Source of the DNA: Mogibacterium sp.
Lineage (GTDB): Bacteria; Bacillota; Clostridia; Peptostreptococcales; Anaerovoracaceae
DNA: 64,000 bases
NCBI GenBank assembly: GCA_017431685.1
Contig: JAFRKO010000025.1
Location: 51,496 to 115,495 of the forward strand
Reading direction: 5' to 3'
Part shown: piece by piece, positions 9,210-17,211 of the stretch
Layout: each line of letters begins with the position of its first letter
Position numbering within the stretch: the first letter of the stretch is position 1
Notes under the pieces: model-generated
Seen by the model: only the letters and a program-made list of their open reading frames with translations
What the model was told of the DNA's origin: nothing
Database searches by the model: none
Program-made: the position numbers and the translations under genes

Positions 9210-9238
9210 TTGACTTTACAGCATACTTTGTGTGATAT
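9210..9238 (+). promoter_or_regulatory. Probable sigma-A promoter for the riboswitch transcript
   Basis: TTGACT at 9210-9215, a 17-base spacer and TGATAT at 9233-9238. The predicted start near 9245 coincides with the first bases of the riboswitch aptamer. The -10 matches consensus at four of six bases. Confidence 0.6.
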
Positions 9239-9242
9239 TTAT

Positions 9243-9347
9243 CTTGGAAAACAAGGGAGTAGCTTGCGCATAAAAGTGCGTAACATATTTCGTCAGTACG
9301 GGCCGATATGCCCCGGGATATGTTCGAAGTAGCGAGACTTTTACCGA
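9243..9347 (+). promoter_or_regulatory. yybP-ykoY type manganese riboswitch aptamer
   Basis: The segment shows the family landmarks in order: GGGAGTAGC (9255-9263), a first hairpin closed by TTGCGC/GTGCG, the AACATAT arm and TTCGTCAGTAC (about 9281-9299), a GGGC/GCCC hairpin, the returning ATATGTT arm (9319-9325), and the closing AGCGAGACTTTTACC (9331-9345). GGAAAA at 9246-9251 can pair with TTTTACC to form P1. The known family senses Mn2+ and usually turns genes on. Here the P1 3' strand is shared with the left arm of the terminator at 9334-9375, the expected ON-switch geometry. The downstream gene is a Na/Pi cotransporter, not a classic target such as mntP. Confidence 0.8.
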
Positions 9348-9375
9348 TGTTTTTTCGGTATGAGTCTCTTTTTTT
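9334..9375 (+). terminator. Riboswitch expression-platform terminator
   Basis: Left arm GAGACTTTTACCGA (9334-9347), right arm TCGGTATGAGTCTC (9355-9368), then seven T. The left arm overlaps the 3' end of the aptamer, so aptamer closure and terminator formation exclude each other. Confidence 0.88.
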
Positions 9376-9401
9376 AACAAGGGAGAAGGGAGAAAGGTTA
9401 T

Positions 9402-11171
9402 ATGGATGCAACTAACATAATCTCCTTATTAGGCGGCGTGGCGATGTTTCTCTTCGGAATGTCGGTCATGGGCGACTCGCTCAAGAAGGTAGCGGGAAGC
9501 AAAATGGAAATGATCCTGTATAAACTTGCGGGAAATCCTGTAAAAGGAATCCTGCTCGGAACAGGAGTAACAGCAGCTATCCAGTCATCATCTGCTACAT
9601 CTGTAATGGTCGTAGGTTTTGTAAACTCCGGCATGATGCAGGTGAAACAGGCGATCGGCATAGTGCTCGGAGCGATCCTCGGCACGTCCATCACCGGCTG
9701 GATACTTGCCCTCAACAGCCTGGGCGGAGGCGGAGGAGTGGCTTCGATGTTCAGCACTGAGGTGCTGACGGGCGTGGTAGCCCTAATAGGTATCCTGCTG
9801 TGGATGTTTGCGAAGAAGACAGCACATAAGAACATCGGCGGCATAATGCTCGGCTTCGCGGTCCTGATGTACGGCATGAGCATGATGTCCGGATCTATCG
9901 CTCCGCTGAGAACAGATCCGAAGTTTATTGATATGATGACGAGCTTCAGCAATCCTGTGCTCGGAGTGCTGATCGGTGTACTGGTTACGGCTGTTATCCA
10001 GAGTGCCAGCGCTGCAGTCGGTATTCTCCAGGCTCTCGCCGGGACAGGCGCACTGGAATTTGACATGGCCTTCCCTATCCTTATGGGTATCGGCATCGGA
10101 GCTTCGGTTCCGGTAATGCTCAGCGCTCTCGGAGCCAGCGTCAACGGAAAGAGAACTGCTTTTGTTTATCTCATAATCGATGTGCTGGGTGCTGTGATCG
10201 TCGGAGGCCTTTTCTACATCGTCAACGCGATCGCTCATTTCGAGTTTATGACGATGGAGATGAACATGGTCTCTGTTGCTCTTACGAATACACTTTACAG
10301 ACTGGCTGTGGTCATAGTTCTGGCACCGGCGATAGGAGCGCTCGAAAAGCTGGTAGTCAAGCTTTTCCCGGAGGGTCAGGAAGCGCTGGAAGAAAAGGCA
10401 GACATGGACAAGCTCGAGCCGAGATTCCTCGATCACCCTACACTTGCACTTGCACAGAGCAAGGAGGTTATTGATTCCATGGCATCCAAGACACTGGAAA
10501 GTGTAATGGGCGTCATCGATGCCAGAAGGGAATACAGCAAGGATGGAGTCAAGAGGGTAGTCGAACTTGAAAGGGTGATAGACCGCTACGAAGACAAACT
10601 CGGCAATTATCTCTTCAAGCTCACTACTTCTGATCTGGATGAAGAGCATTCCGCAGAAGTCAGCAAGGACCTGAAAGTACTTTCCGACTTCGAGAGAATA
10701 TCCGACCACGCAAGGAATATCGCAGAATCCATAGAAGAGATTCACGAAAAGAAGATAGTCTTTTCGAACAGCGCTTTAAAGGAGCTGAAAACACTGGAGG
10801 AGGCGATCCGGGAGATCGTAAATCTTACCATTTTCTCTTTTGCGAACAATAGCTATGACAATGCGCTTCGTGTGGATCCGTTAGAGGAAGTAATAGATGA
10901 TATCTGTGACGCGATGAAGGCTAACCATGTCGAAAGAATCAGCAGACAGGAGTGCACGCTTGAGCATGGATTCGTTTTCAACGACATGATCACAGATTAC
11001 GAGAGAATATCAGATCACTGCAGCAATGTTGCTCTGGATGTTCTGGAGGCAGTTTCCGAGATTGAAGGAAAGCACGCATACCACAAACAGCCGAGCTTCA
11101 GGCATGATGATTTCTTCAAAAACAACTTTGCGGAATTCAAGAAACAGTTCGATATAGAAACTCTGAAATAA
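9402..11171 (+). CDS. Na/Pi cotransporter family II protein with PhoU-like domain
   Basis: 589 residues. The membrane half carries the two inverted repeats of the NptA/SLC34 family, each with its signature: AIQSSSATSVMVVG near residue 52 and VIQSASAAVGILQAL near 198, plus about eight hydrophobic segments to residue 330. The C-terminal 230 residues are a helical PhoU-like domain with DFERISDHARNIAESIE near 427 and DYERISDHCSNVALDVLE near 532. Such proteins move phosphate with sodium; some act as exporters. GGGAGAAAGG precedes the ATG. The gene stands alone between a manganese riboswitch and a terminator, so intracellular Mn2+ probably sets its expression. Whether it moves phosphate, Mn-phosphate or something else is open. 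Confidence 0.9.
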   Translation: MDATNIISLLGGVAMFLFGMSVMGDSLKKVAGSKMEMILYKLAGNPVKGILLGTGVTAAIQSSSATSVMVVGFVNSGMMQVKQAIGIVLGAILGTSITGWILALNSLGGGGGVASMFSTEVLTGVVALIGILLWMFAKKTAHKNIGGIMLGFAVLMYGMSMMSGSIAPLRTDPKFIDMMTSFSNPVLGVLIGVLVTAVIQSASAAVGILQALAGTGALEFDMAFPILMGIGIGASVPVMLSALGASVNGKRTAFVYLIIDVLGAVIVGGLFYIVNAIAHFEFMTMEMNMVSVALTNTLYRLAVVIVLAPAIGALEKLVVKLFPEGQEALEEKADMDKLEPRFLDHPTLALAQSKEVIDSMASKTLESVMGVIDARREYSKDGVKRVVELERVIDRYEDKLGNYLFKLTTSDLDEEHSAEVSKDLKVLSDFERISDHARNIAESIEEIHEKKIVFSNSALKELKTLEEAIREIVNLTIFSFANNSYDNALRVDPLEEVIDDICDAMKANHVERISRQECTLEHGFVFNDMITDYERISDHCSNVALDVLEAVSEIEGKHAYHKQPSFRHDDFFKNNFAEFKKQFDIETLK

Positions 11172-11180
11172 AAGTAAAGA

Positions 11181-11210
11181 AAGGACTGCCGGAGAGGTAG
11201 TCCTTTTTTT
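11181..11210 (+). terminator. Terminator after the Na/Pi cotransporter gene
   Basis: AAGGACTGCC (11181-11190) pairs with GGTAGTCCTT (11197-11206 region) with one wobble pair, and T runs to 11210. Confidence 0.88.
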
Positions 11211-11277
11211 CTGCATGCGTTATAATAAACGTCGGCGTTTAGCCGGATCAACAAAAAAACAACAACAGGGTAGGAAA

Positions 11278-12318
11278 ATGAGCGCGACACTGATAATGTT
11301 ACTGTTTACATTGATATTCTGGGGAATGTTCTACTATTCCTTCAGCAAGGACAGAAGCAGGTACCGTAACTGCCATCTGCTTTGCCTTGCGCTGCTTTCA
11401 ATGATCCCTTTTATTGTAAACATAGCAGGAGACCAGGCGGGTGAAATGCTTTATGCGACGTTTCTGCTGATAATGGCAGCTCTCCTTACAGTTCCGTTCT
11501 TTCTCATACACAACGGGATCGTGATGATAAAAAACGAGGGCCGCTGCGCAGCGCATCTGCTTTCACTGGCACTTGGTGTAGCGATACTTGTGGGGGAGAT
11601 ACTTACCGCATACAATGTAATACTCTACGCAAAAGTGTTCGGGCTTGAGGCGCAGGATGTGTATTTACACTCCCCGGTATTTCTCGCCACTTCCCTGATT
11701 GCCGTGACAGTAATTTACGGGTCGGTCTCATTCCTGGTATTCATGATCTACTCGGTTTTTCTGATGATAATCCCGAGGAGCAAGGACTTCGACTACGTTA
11801 TAATACACGGAGCAGGACTCATCAACGGAGATAAGGTATCCAGACTCCTGCAGGAGAGGCTGGACAAAGCCATATTTGTTTACCGCAAGGATCCTTCACC
11901 TACAAAGCTCATACCCTCCGGCGGAAAGGGCTCAGATGAAAGCATTTCGGAGGCCGAGGCCATGAAGAGATATCTGCTGGAGCAGGGGATACCCGAGAGC
12001 GATATTATTATGGAAGACCAGTCGACTACTACTCTTGAGAATCTGAAGTTCTCAAAAGACATTATCGACAGCCGCGAGGAAAGAAAATATACGGCGCTGG
12101 TTACCAGCAATTACCATGTATACAGGGCGCTCAGATACTGCCGCAGGGTGGGTCTGAAGTGCAAGGGAATCGGAAGCCACGTTGCTTTCTATTACTGGCC
12201 GAGTGCGCTTATCCGCGAGTTTATTGCGGTGCATACCGAGAAGAAGCACGCTATACTCTTTACTCTCGGATGGGCATTCTGGATGTGGTTCACGGTGATG
12301 CTCATAAGGGCAAACTAG
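11278..12318 (+). CDS. YdcF-like membrane protein (DUF218 domain)
   Basis: 346 residues from the ATG at 11278, which has CAGGGTAGG just upstream; a longer in-frame start at 11215 overlaps the preceding terminator region and lacks a ribosome site. Four or five hydrophobic segments fill residues 1-165. A DUF218 domain follows: DYVIIHGAGLINGDKVS near 180, IPSGGKGSDESISEAEAM near 215, DQSTTTLENLKFSK near 245 and VTSNYHVYRA near 280. A final membrane segment is near the C-terminus. DUF218 proteins (SanA, YdcF) are linked to envelope integrity, but the biochemical role is unknown. A TATAAT at 11221-11226 may be its -10, without a clear -35. Confidence 0.85.
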   Translation: MSATLIMLLFTLIFWGMFYYSFSKDRSRYRNCHLLCLALLSMIPFIVNIAGDQAGEMLYATFLLIMAALLTVPFFLIHNGIVMIKNEGRCAAHLLSLALGVAILVGEILTAYNVILYAKVFGLEAQDVYLHSPVFLATSLIAVTVIYGSVSFLVFMIYSVFLMIIPRSKDFDYVIIHGAGLINGDKVSRLLQERLDKAIFVYRKDPSPTKLIPSGGKGSDESISEAEAMKRYLLEQGIPESDIIMEDQSTTTLENLKFSKDIIDSREERKYTALVTSNYHVYRALRYCRRVGLKCKGIGSHVAFYYWPSALIREFIAVHTEKKHAILFTLGWAFWMWFTVMLIRAN

Positions 12319-12358
12319 TTTATAATTGTGTAAAACTGTATATCCAAAGCAGTTTCGG

Positions 12359-12386
12359 ATCTGCCCGGATATGCGGGCAGATTTTT
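12359..12386 (+). terminator. Terminator between the YdcF-like and MFS genes
   Basis: ATCTGCCCG (12359-12367) pairs with CGGGCAGAT (12374-12382), followed by five T. A TATAAT at 12321-12326 lies upstream, so the hairpin could also attenuate a transcript started there and entering the MFS gene at 12407. Confidence 0.8.
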
Positions 12387-12406
12387 GTATTCAGAGGTTA
12401 TTACTG

Positions 12407-13666
12407 ATGGAAGACGGCAGGAGAACGGAAGCGTCCCTGTGGACGCGGGACTTCACAATAATAACGGTGGGAACCGTGATCTCCATGTTCGGCAATGCCA
12501 TAGGAGGCTTTGCCACGAGTCTTATGGTGCTCGATATTTCGAAGTCGACGCTGCTTTATGCCGTTTATCTTGCGATGTTTACAATCCCTCAGATAATAAT
12601 GCCTCTGTTTTCCGGCGCGATACTTGACAGGTATTCAAGAAAGAAAACTATCTATACGCTGGATTTCATATCAGCCGGTCTCTTCATCGCTATGGCTGCA
12701 GTACTTGCGACAGGATGGTTCTCGTTCCCCATATTTGCTCTGTGCTGCTTTATTACCGGATCGATCGAAAGCATATACATGGTCGCTTACGACAGCTTCT
12801 ATCCTCTGCTGATCACTGAAGGGAATTACCAGAAGGCGTACTCGATACAAAGCATCCTTGATACGGTCTCCATGGTAATGGTGCCTGTGTCAGCGTTTCT
12901 GTACAAGGGCATAGGGATAGCGCCATTATTGGCTGCGAACGGAGTTTGTTTTTTTGCAGCAGCGGTTATGGAGACCCGCATAGGTGCCGATGAAAAGTAT
13001 ATAGAGGCGCAAAAGCTCACGGCTCTCGAGGGTGCGGGAAAGACAAGGCAGATGCTGGCCGACATGAAAGAGGGCTTCAGATATCTGGCAGGGGAAAAGG
13101 GCCTGCTGGCAGTCACGGCCTACTTCACGGTGATTTTCATCACGGGCGGGATAGAAAATGTCATAACTCTGCCGTATTTCAAGAACACCTTCTCCAATGG
13201 AGAGTACGTCTATATGATTGTCTGGGGCTGTGCGGTAGTAGGCCGCACCATCGGCGGCGGTATCCATTACAAGACCAGAATACCGGCGGCAAAAAGATAC
13301 AGCCTCGCGCTTGCTTTGTACCTGTTCAACTCCCTGATTGAAGGGTTCTATCTGTTCTTTAAAGTGCCGGTCATGATGGCGATGTGCTTTATGGTAGGCA
13401 TCGGAGGTGTTACAACATACACGATAAGGATATCTGCCACACAGAGCTACGTGCCTGACGAGAAGAAAGGCCGGTTTAACGGAGCATTCAACATGATGTC
13501 CATGCTGGGAGCGCTTCTGGGCGAAATGATAGGAGGTCTTGCGAGCGAGGTGATGCCGGAGCGTACCATAATCATGGTCGCTATGCTCATACAGGCGGCT
13601 CTCGCACTTGTCATTATCGGCGGAAACAAGAGGGCTGTATCGGAGATCTACAACAGAGAACAGTAA
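12407..13666 (+). CDS. Major facilitator superfamily transporter
   Basis: 419 residues, with about twelve hydrophobic segments. The N-terminal half shows the MFS loop 2-3 signature region (GAILDRYSRKKTIYTLDF near 68-85). The central loop is near 185-215, and a C-terminal half has PDEKKGRFNGAFNMMSMLG near 350. It resembles drug or metabolite exporters of the MFS, but the substrate cannot be assigned. The ATG at 12407 is chosen because AGAGG precedes it; a longer frame to 12326 runs through the terminator hairpin and is not expected to be coding. The 173-bp structured element begins at the base after its stop codon. Confidence 0.85.
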   Translation: MEDGRRTEASLWTRDFTIITVGTVISMFGNAIGGFATSLMVLDISKSTLLYAVYLAMFTIPQIIMPLFSGAILDRYSRKKTIYTLDFISAGLFIAMAAVLATGWFSFPIFALCCFITGSIESIYMVAYDSFYPLLITEGNYQKAYSIQSILDTVSMVMVPVSAFLYKGIGIAPLLAANGVCFFAAAVMETRIGADEKYIEAQKLTALEGAGKTRQMLADMKEGFRYLAGEKGLLAVTAYFTVIFITGGIENVITLPYFKNTFSNGEYVYMIVWGCAVVGRTIGGGIHYKTRIPAAKRYSLALALYLFNSLIEGFYLFFKVPVMMAMCFMVGIGGVTTYTIRISATQSYVPDEKKGRFNGAFNMMSMLGALLGEMIGGLASEVMPERTIIMVAMLIQAALALVIIGGNKRAVSEIYNREQ

Positions 13667-13839
13667 CAGGCGGATATAATCCTGAAGCGAGATGGCCCGA
13701 GGAGGAGCTGAAGCACACCGGAGCAGCAGCCCGACGACAAAAGGAACCCGGGAACTTATTCCCGGGGCCATTGGAGGGCTGATGAAACGGTTTGTGCTTC
13801 GTGACGACGAGGCACGAGCAGAAGGATTATATCCGCCTG
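13667..13839. other. Structured intergenic element bounded by 17-bp perfect inverted repeat
   Basis: CAGGCGGATATAATCCT at 13667-13683 is the exact complement of 13823-13839. Inside are nested complementary segments: GAAGCACACCG (13710-13720) with CGGTTTGTGCTTC (13788-13800), an AGCAGCCC/GGGCTGAT pair, and a strong CCCGGGA/TCCCGGG hairpin near 13747-13766. The layout would give a multibranched RNA of about 173 nt. It begins directly after the MFS stop codon and ends 65 bases before the C69 peptidase. I do not recognise a known RNA family, and no open frame or direct-repeat flank is evident. Confidence 0.6.
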
Positions 13840-13904
13840 TTTCTATTTTGAATGGATTGTTTGTGATATATTAATAACAGTATTTAAAGGAGGTTTTTCT
13901 AAAT

Positions 13905-15365
13905 ATGTCGTGCACTACAGTACTTATAGGGAAGAGGGCTAGTAATGATAATTCAACAATGATTTCGAGGACTGATGACGGACACTTTGATGTAAAGAAG
14001 ACCATAGTAGTAGAACCGTCAAAGCAGCCGCGAAAGTATAAAAGCAAGATCTCGCACCTTGAAATACAGCTGCCGGACGATCCTATGAGGTACACAGCGT
14101 GTCCGAGTGTTGATGATAAAAACGGGATATGGGCAGCTACCGGCATCAATTCAGCGGGCGTCGGCATGTCTGCAACGGAAACGCTTACATCCAATGCAAG
14201 GGTGCTGTCAGCTGATCCGCTCGTGGAGCTCCGGCCTGCAAAGGGACGCAAAAAGGAAGTTCCCGGAGGCATCGGAGAAGAGGATATAGTAGTGCTGGTG
14301 CTGCCATACATACACAGCGCAAGGGAAGGCGTGGTAAGACTGGCTTCACTGCTCGAAGAATACGGAACATACGAATCGAACGGTATTGCGTTCAACGATG
14401 AGAACGAGATCTGGTGGATGGACACCATAGGAGGACATCACTGGATCGCAACAAAGGTGCCTGACGACTGCGTGGTCATAAACCCGAATCAGTTCAGTAC
14501 AGACTGCTTCGACCTTGACGACGCTTTCGGAAAGCAGGAGTCTCACATGTGCTCTGCTGACCTCAGGGAATTCATCAGAGATAATAATCTCGACTGCAAC
14601 CAGAACGGGGAGCTCAACCCGAGGAATGTATTCGGCTCGCACCGCGACATGGATCACGTGTACAACACACCGAGAGCCTGGTTTATCGGACGATATCTGG
14701 CTCCGAAGTCGCACAGATGGGAGGGCCCTGACGCAGAGTTCACCCCGGAGAGCGAGGATATCCCATGGTCGCTGGTACCGGACAGAAAGGTTACTGTCGA
14801 AGATGTACAGTATCTGCTCGCAGGGCATTTCCAGGGAACACCATACGATCCGTACGGAAAACACGAGATCGGACTCAGTGGAAAGTATCGTCCGATAGGT
14901 ATCAACCGCACGGGCGTTACTCATATAACACAGATCAGAAGCGGAATGCCTGCTGAAAACAGGGGAATTCAGTGGATCTGCTACGGATGCACTACATTCT
15001 CGTGCTGGGTTCCGCTATATACAAGCGTACCGTCGATCCCGGATTATCTCAGCAAGGTGACTCTCGATGTCACGACTGAGAACCTGTTCTGGGCATCGAG
15101 ACTCATTGGCGCTATGGCTGACAAGGACTACGATCACTGCATACAGAACATAGAGCGTTATCAGGACGCGGTCAATATCCGCGCGCGTCAGCTTATCATT
15201 GAATACGATAAAAAGATGGCGGAGTCGGGCGACTTTTCACTCGCTGCTGAAGCAAATAAGAAGATCTGCGATATGGCGAAAGAGGAGACCAGCAAAGCAC
15301 TCAGCCGTATTCTTGATACTTCAAGTGTCCGCATGAAGAACAACTCAAACCTGTCGGACAATTAA
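13905..15365 (+). CDS. pepD: C69-family dipeptidase
   Basis: 486 residues, usual for the family. The N-terminus MSCTT places the catalytic cysteine at position 3; in this Ntn-hydrolase group that Cys becomes the nucleophile, here apparently after minimal N-terminal trimming. Typical segments are SRTDDGHFDVKK near 22, GMSATET near 87, NEIWWMDTIGGHHWIA near 166 and YDPYGKHEI near 312. There is no signal peptide, so it is cytoplasmic, cutting dipeptides after uptake. AAAGGAGG stands about 10 bases before the ATG. It precedes the aconitase X operon by 78 bases and fits a peptide-catabolism context. Confidence 0.92.
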   Translation: MSCTTVLIGKRASNDNSTMISRTDDGHFDVKKTIVVEPSKQPRKYKSKISHLEIQLPDDPMRYTACPSVDDKNGIWAATGINSAGVGMSATETLTSNARVLSADPLVELRPAKGRKKEVPGGIGEEDIVVLVLPYIHSAREGVVRLASLLEEYGTYESNGIAFNDENEIWWMDTIGGHHWIATKVPDDCVVINPNQFSTDCFDLDDAFGKQESHMCSADLREFIRDNNLDCNQNGELNPRNVFGSHRDMDHVYNTPRAWFIGRYLAPKSHRWEGPDAEFTPESEDIPWSLVPDRKVTVEDVQYLLAGHFQGTPYDPYGKHEIGLSGKYRPIGINRTGVTHITQIRSGMPAENRGIQWICYGCTTFSCWVPLYTSVPSIPDYLSKVTLDVTTENLFWASRLIGAMADKDYDHCIQNIERYQDAVNIRARQLIIEYDKKMAESGDFSLAAEANKKICDMAKEETSKALSRILDTSSVRMKNNSNLSDN

Positions 15366-15443
15366 GAGGTTAACAACACTTCAATGTGTTAGAATATCAA
15401 TGTAGATACAGATATATAAACTTAAGGAAAGGAGATGGGATAG

Positions 15444-16745
15444 TTGGATTACAAAGTAAAACTGACCGATGAGCAGAGAGCGATACTCGAAGGCTCAAAG
15501 GGGGAGACTCTTGCGAAGGTGATGGAGTCACTTGTCAGATACGGCGAGCTCTTCGGCGCGACCGAAATGGTGCCTATCAGCAGCAAATACAATCACCTCG
15601 TGACCTCGTTCGGGCTCAAGGCTCTCGGACCGGTCTATGATCTTATGGACAAGCTGCTCGAGGCCGGAGCTCCGTCGGGACAGAAGTTCACGGTAGACCC
15701 TAAGCCGCTCGACAAAAACGTGCCGAGCAATATCGCGCAGGATGTCGTATTCAAGCTGTTCATGTACAGCAGACAGAAGGACTACGAGAAACAGCTGGCT
15801 GAGCTGGGACTGCTCTCGGACAACGCTTTCACATGCACCTGCTACATGGACGAAGTAGGCAATAAACCGGGCTTCGGCGAGGTGCTGAGCTGGTCTGAGT
15901 CATCAGCCGTCGTTTATGCCAACTCAGTGCTCGGAGCAAGATGCAACCGCAACTCCGGTATCATCGACCTTATGGGCTCGGTCATCGGATATGTTCCGAA
16001 ATTCGGTCTCCTTACCGACGAAGGCCGCAAGGCTGACTGGATCATCGAGATAAAGACTACAAAGAAACCGGAGGCCCAGCTGCTTGGATCCGCGATCGGC
16101 ATGAAGGTAATGGAGGATGTTCCTTATGTAAAGGGCCTCGATAAATGGCTCGGCACGGAGCTTGACGACGAAGCATGCACTTATCTGAAGGATTTCGGCG
16201 CGGCAACAGCTTCTAACGGAGCCGTAGGACTCTATCATATCGACAAGCTTACGCCTGAGGCAGCAAAGTACGGCGAATCGCTCATCAAGGAAGACGCTAA
16301 GGTCTACGTCGTTGATGATGCCGAGCTCGAGAGAGTTTACAGGGAATACCCGGTTATCTGGAAGAACAGGGATGCTGAGCCTAAGCTCTGCTTCATGGGC
16401 TGCCCGCACATGAGTCTGCAGCAGCTCAAGGACTGGACAGAGAAGGTAGAAGAAGGACTCGCAAAGAGCGGTGCCTCGAAGGTATCAGTACCGACAGTCT
16501 TTACCGCTGCTCCTGATGTTCTCGAAGCATTTGGAAAGACGGAGTATGCAGACAGGCTCAAGGCTACCGGAGTCATCACTTCGTATATCTGCCCGCTTAT
16601 GTACATGAACAATCCGCTGAGCGAGAAGATGCCTGTCATAACTTCGAGCAACAAACTCAGAACATACACATCTGCCCGCTTCTATACGGACGATGAGATC
16701 GCTGAGCAGATCACGAGAAACAGGAAGGGAGGCAAACAGAAATGA
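15444..16745 (+). CDS. Aconitase X large (catalytic) subunit, candidate cis-3-hydroxy-L-proline dehydratase
   Basis: 433 residues from a TTG start; AAGGAAAGGAGAT lies 8 bases before it, and the nearby ATG at 15435 hits a stop after one codon. AcnX proteins are iron-sulfur lyases. Bacterial members with known activity dehydrate cis-3-hydroxy-L-proline, and archaeal ones dehydrate mevalonate 5-phosphate. Cysteine motifs seen are FTCTCYMDEVG near 130, GARCNRNSG near 168, MGCPHMS near 320 and YICPLMYMNNP near 380. The small subunit overlaps its end by four bases. The esterase and D-serine dehydratase downstream favour a hydroxy-amino-acid role, but the substrate is inferred. Confidence 0.85.
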   Translation: MDYKVKLTDEQRAILEGSKGETLAKVMESLVRYGELFGATEMVPISSKYNHLVTSFGLKALGPVYDLMDKLLEAGAPSGQKFTVDPKPLDKNVPSNIAQDVVFKLFMYSRQKDYEKQLAELGLLSDNAFTCTCYMDEVGNKPGFGEVLSWSESSAVVYANSVLGARCNRNSGIIDLMGSVIGYVPKFGLLTDEGRKADWIIEIKTTKKPEAQLLGSAIGMKVMEDVPYVKGLDKWLGTELDDEACTYLKDFGAATASNGAVGLYHIDKLTPEAAKYGESLIKEDAKVYVVDDAELERVYREYPVIWKNRDAEPKLCFMGCPHMSLQQLKDWTEKVEEGLAKSGASKVSVPTVFTAAPDVLEAFGKTEYADRLKATGVITSYICPLMYMNNPLSEKMPVITSSNKLRTYTSARFYTDDEIAEQITRNRKGGKQK

Positions 16746-17200
16746 AGACATTTCAGGGACGCGTAGTTGCGCCGGGCAGGGTATCTGCCGAGGCGCTCGT
16801 ATCACACGGCGGTCTTAACACGCTCGCTTCCTTCCAGAAGGCGCTGCAGTTTGGCGACAAAAAGGCTACATGCGGCGACCAGAACAATCCTGACCTCTAC
16901 GGGAAGCAGATGGCCGGCAAGGCTCTGTGCCTGCCTCAGACCATCGGTTCCACAACGGGCGGACTTGTGCTCTACTGCGCATGCTCGATGGGACGCCAGC
17001 CTGCAGCGATGCTGTTCTCGAATCCTATCGATTCGCTGGCAGCTGCCGGAGCTGTTCTTGCCGACGTATGGCTCGATGCTCCTGAGGCAAAGATGCCGGT
17101 AGTTGATTCGCTTGGTGATGAGTTCCTCGATTACGTAAAGGATGGTATGAATATCATCATTCAGGAAGACGGAAAGGTATTAGTCAGCGATCCATTTTAG
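16742..17200 (+). CDS. Aconitase X small (swivel) subunit
   Basis: 152 residues, the DUF126 swivel domain that completes the AcnX active site. The IGSTTGGLVLYCACSMG segment (residues about 67-83) holds the conserved serine/threonine cluster, and VSHGGLNTLASF lies near the N-terminus. The start overlaps the large-subunit stop as ATGA, so the subunits are made in step. Separate large and small chains, rather than one fused chain, put this in the two-subunit class of bacterial AcnX. The C-terminus is short and ordinary. The carboxylesterase gene follows 11 bases later. Confidence 0.87.
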   Translation: MKTFQGRVVAPGRVSAEALVSHGGLNTLASFQKALQFGDKKATCGDQNNPDLYGKQMAGKALCLPQTIGSTTGGLVLYCACSMGRQPAAMLFSNPIDSLAAAGAVLADVWLDAPEAKMPVVDSLGDEFLDYVKDGMNIIIQEDGKVLVSDPF

Positions 17201-17211
17201 ACTGAGAAATA

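Noticed and set aside
13667..13839. Lysine or SAM riboswitch, because TTGGAGGGCT resembles riboswitch 3' segments
   Set aside because: The rest of either aptamer core is absent, no terminator follows, and the downstream gene is a dipeptidase.
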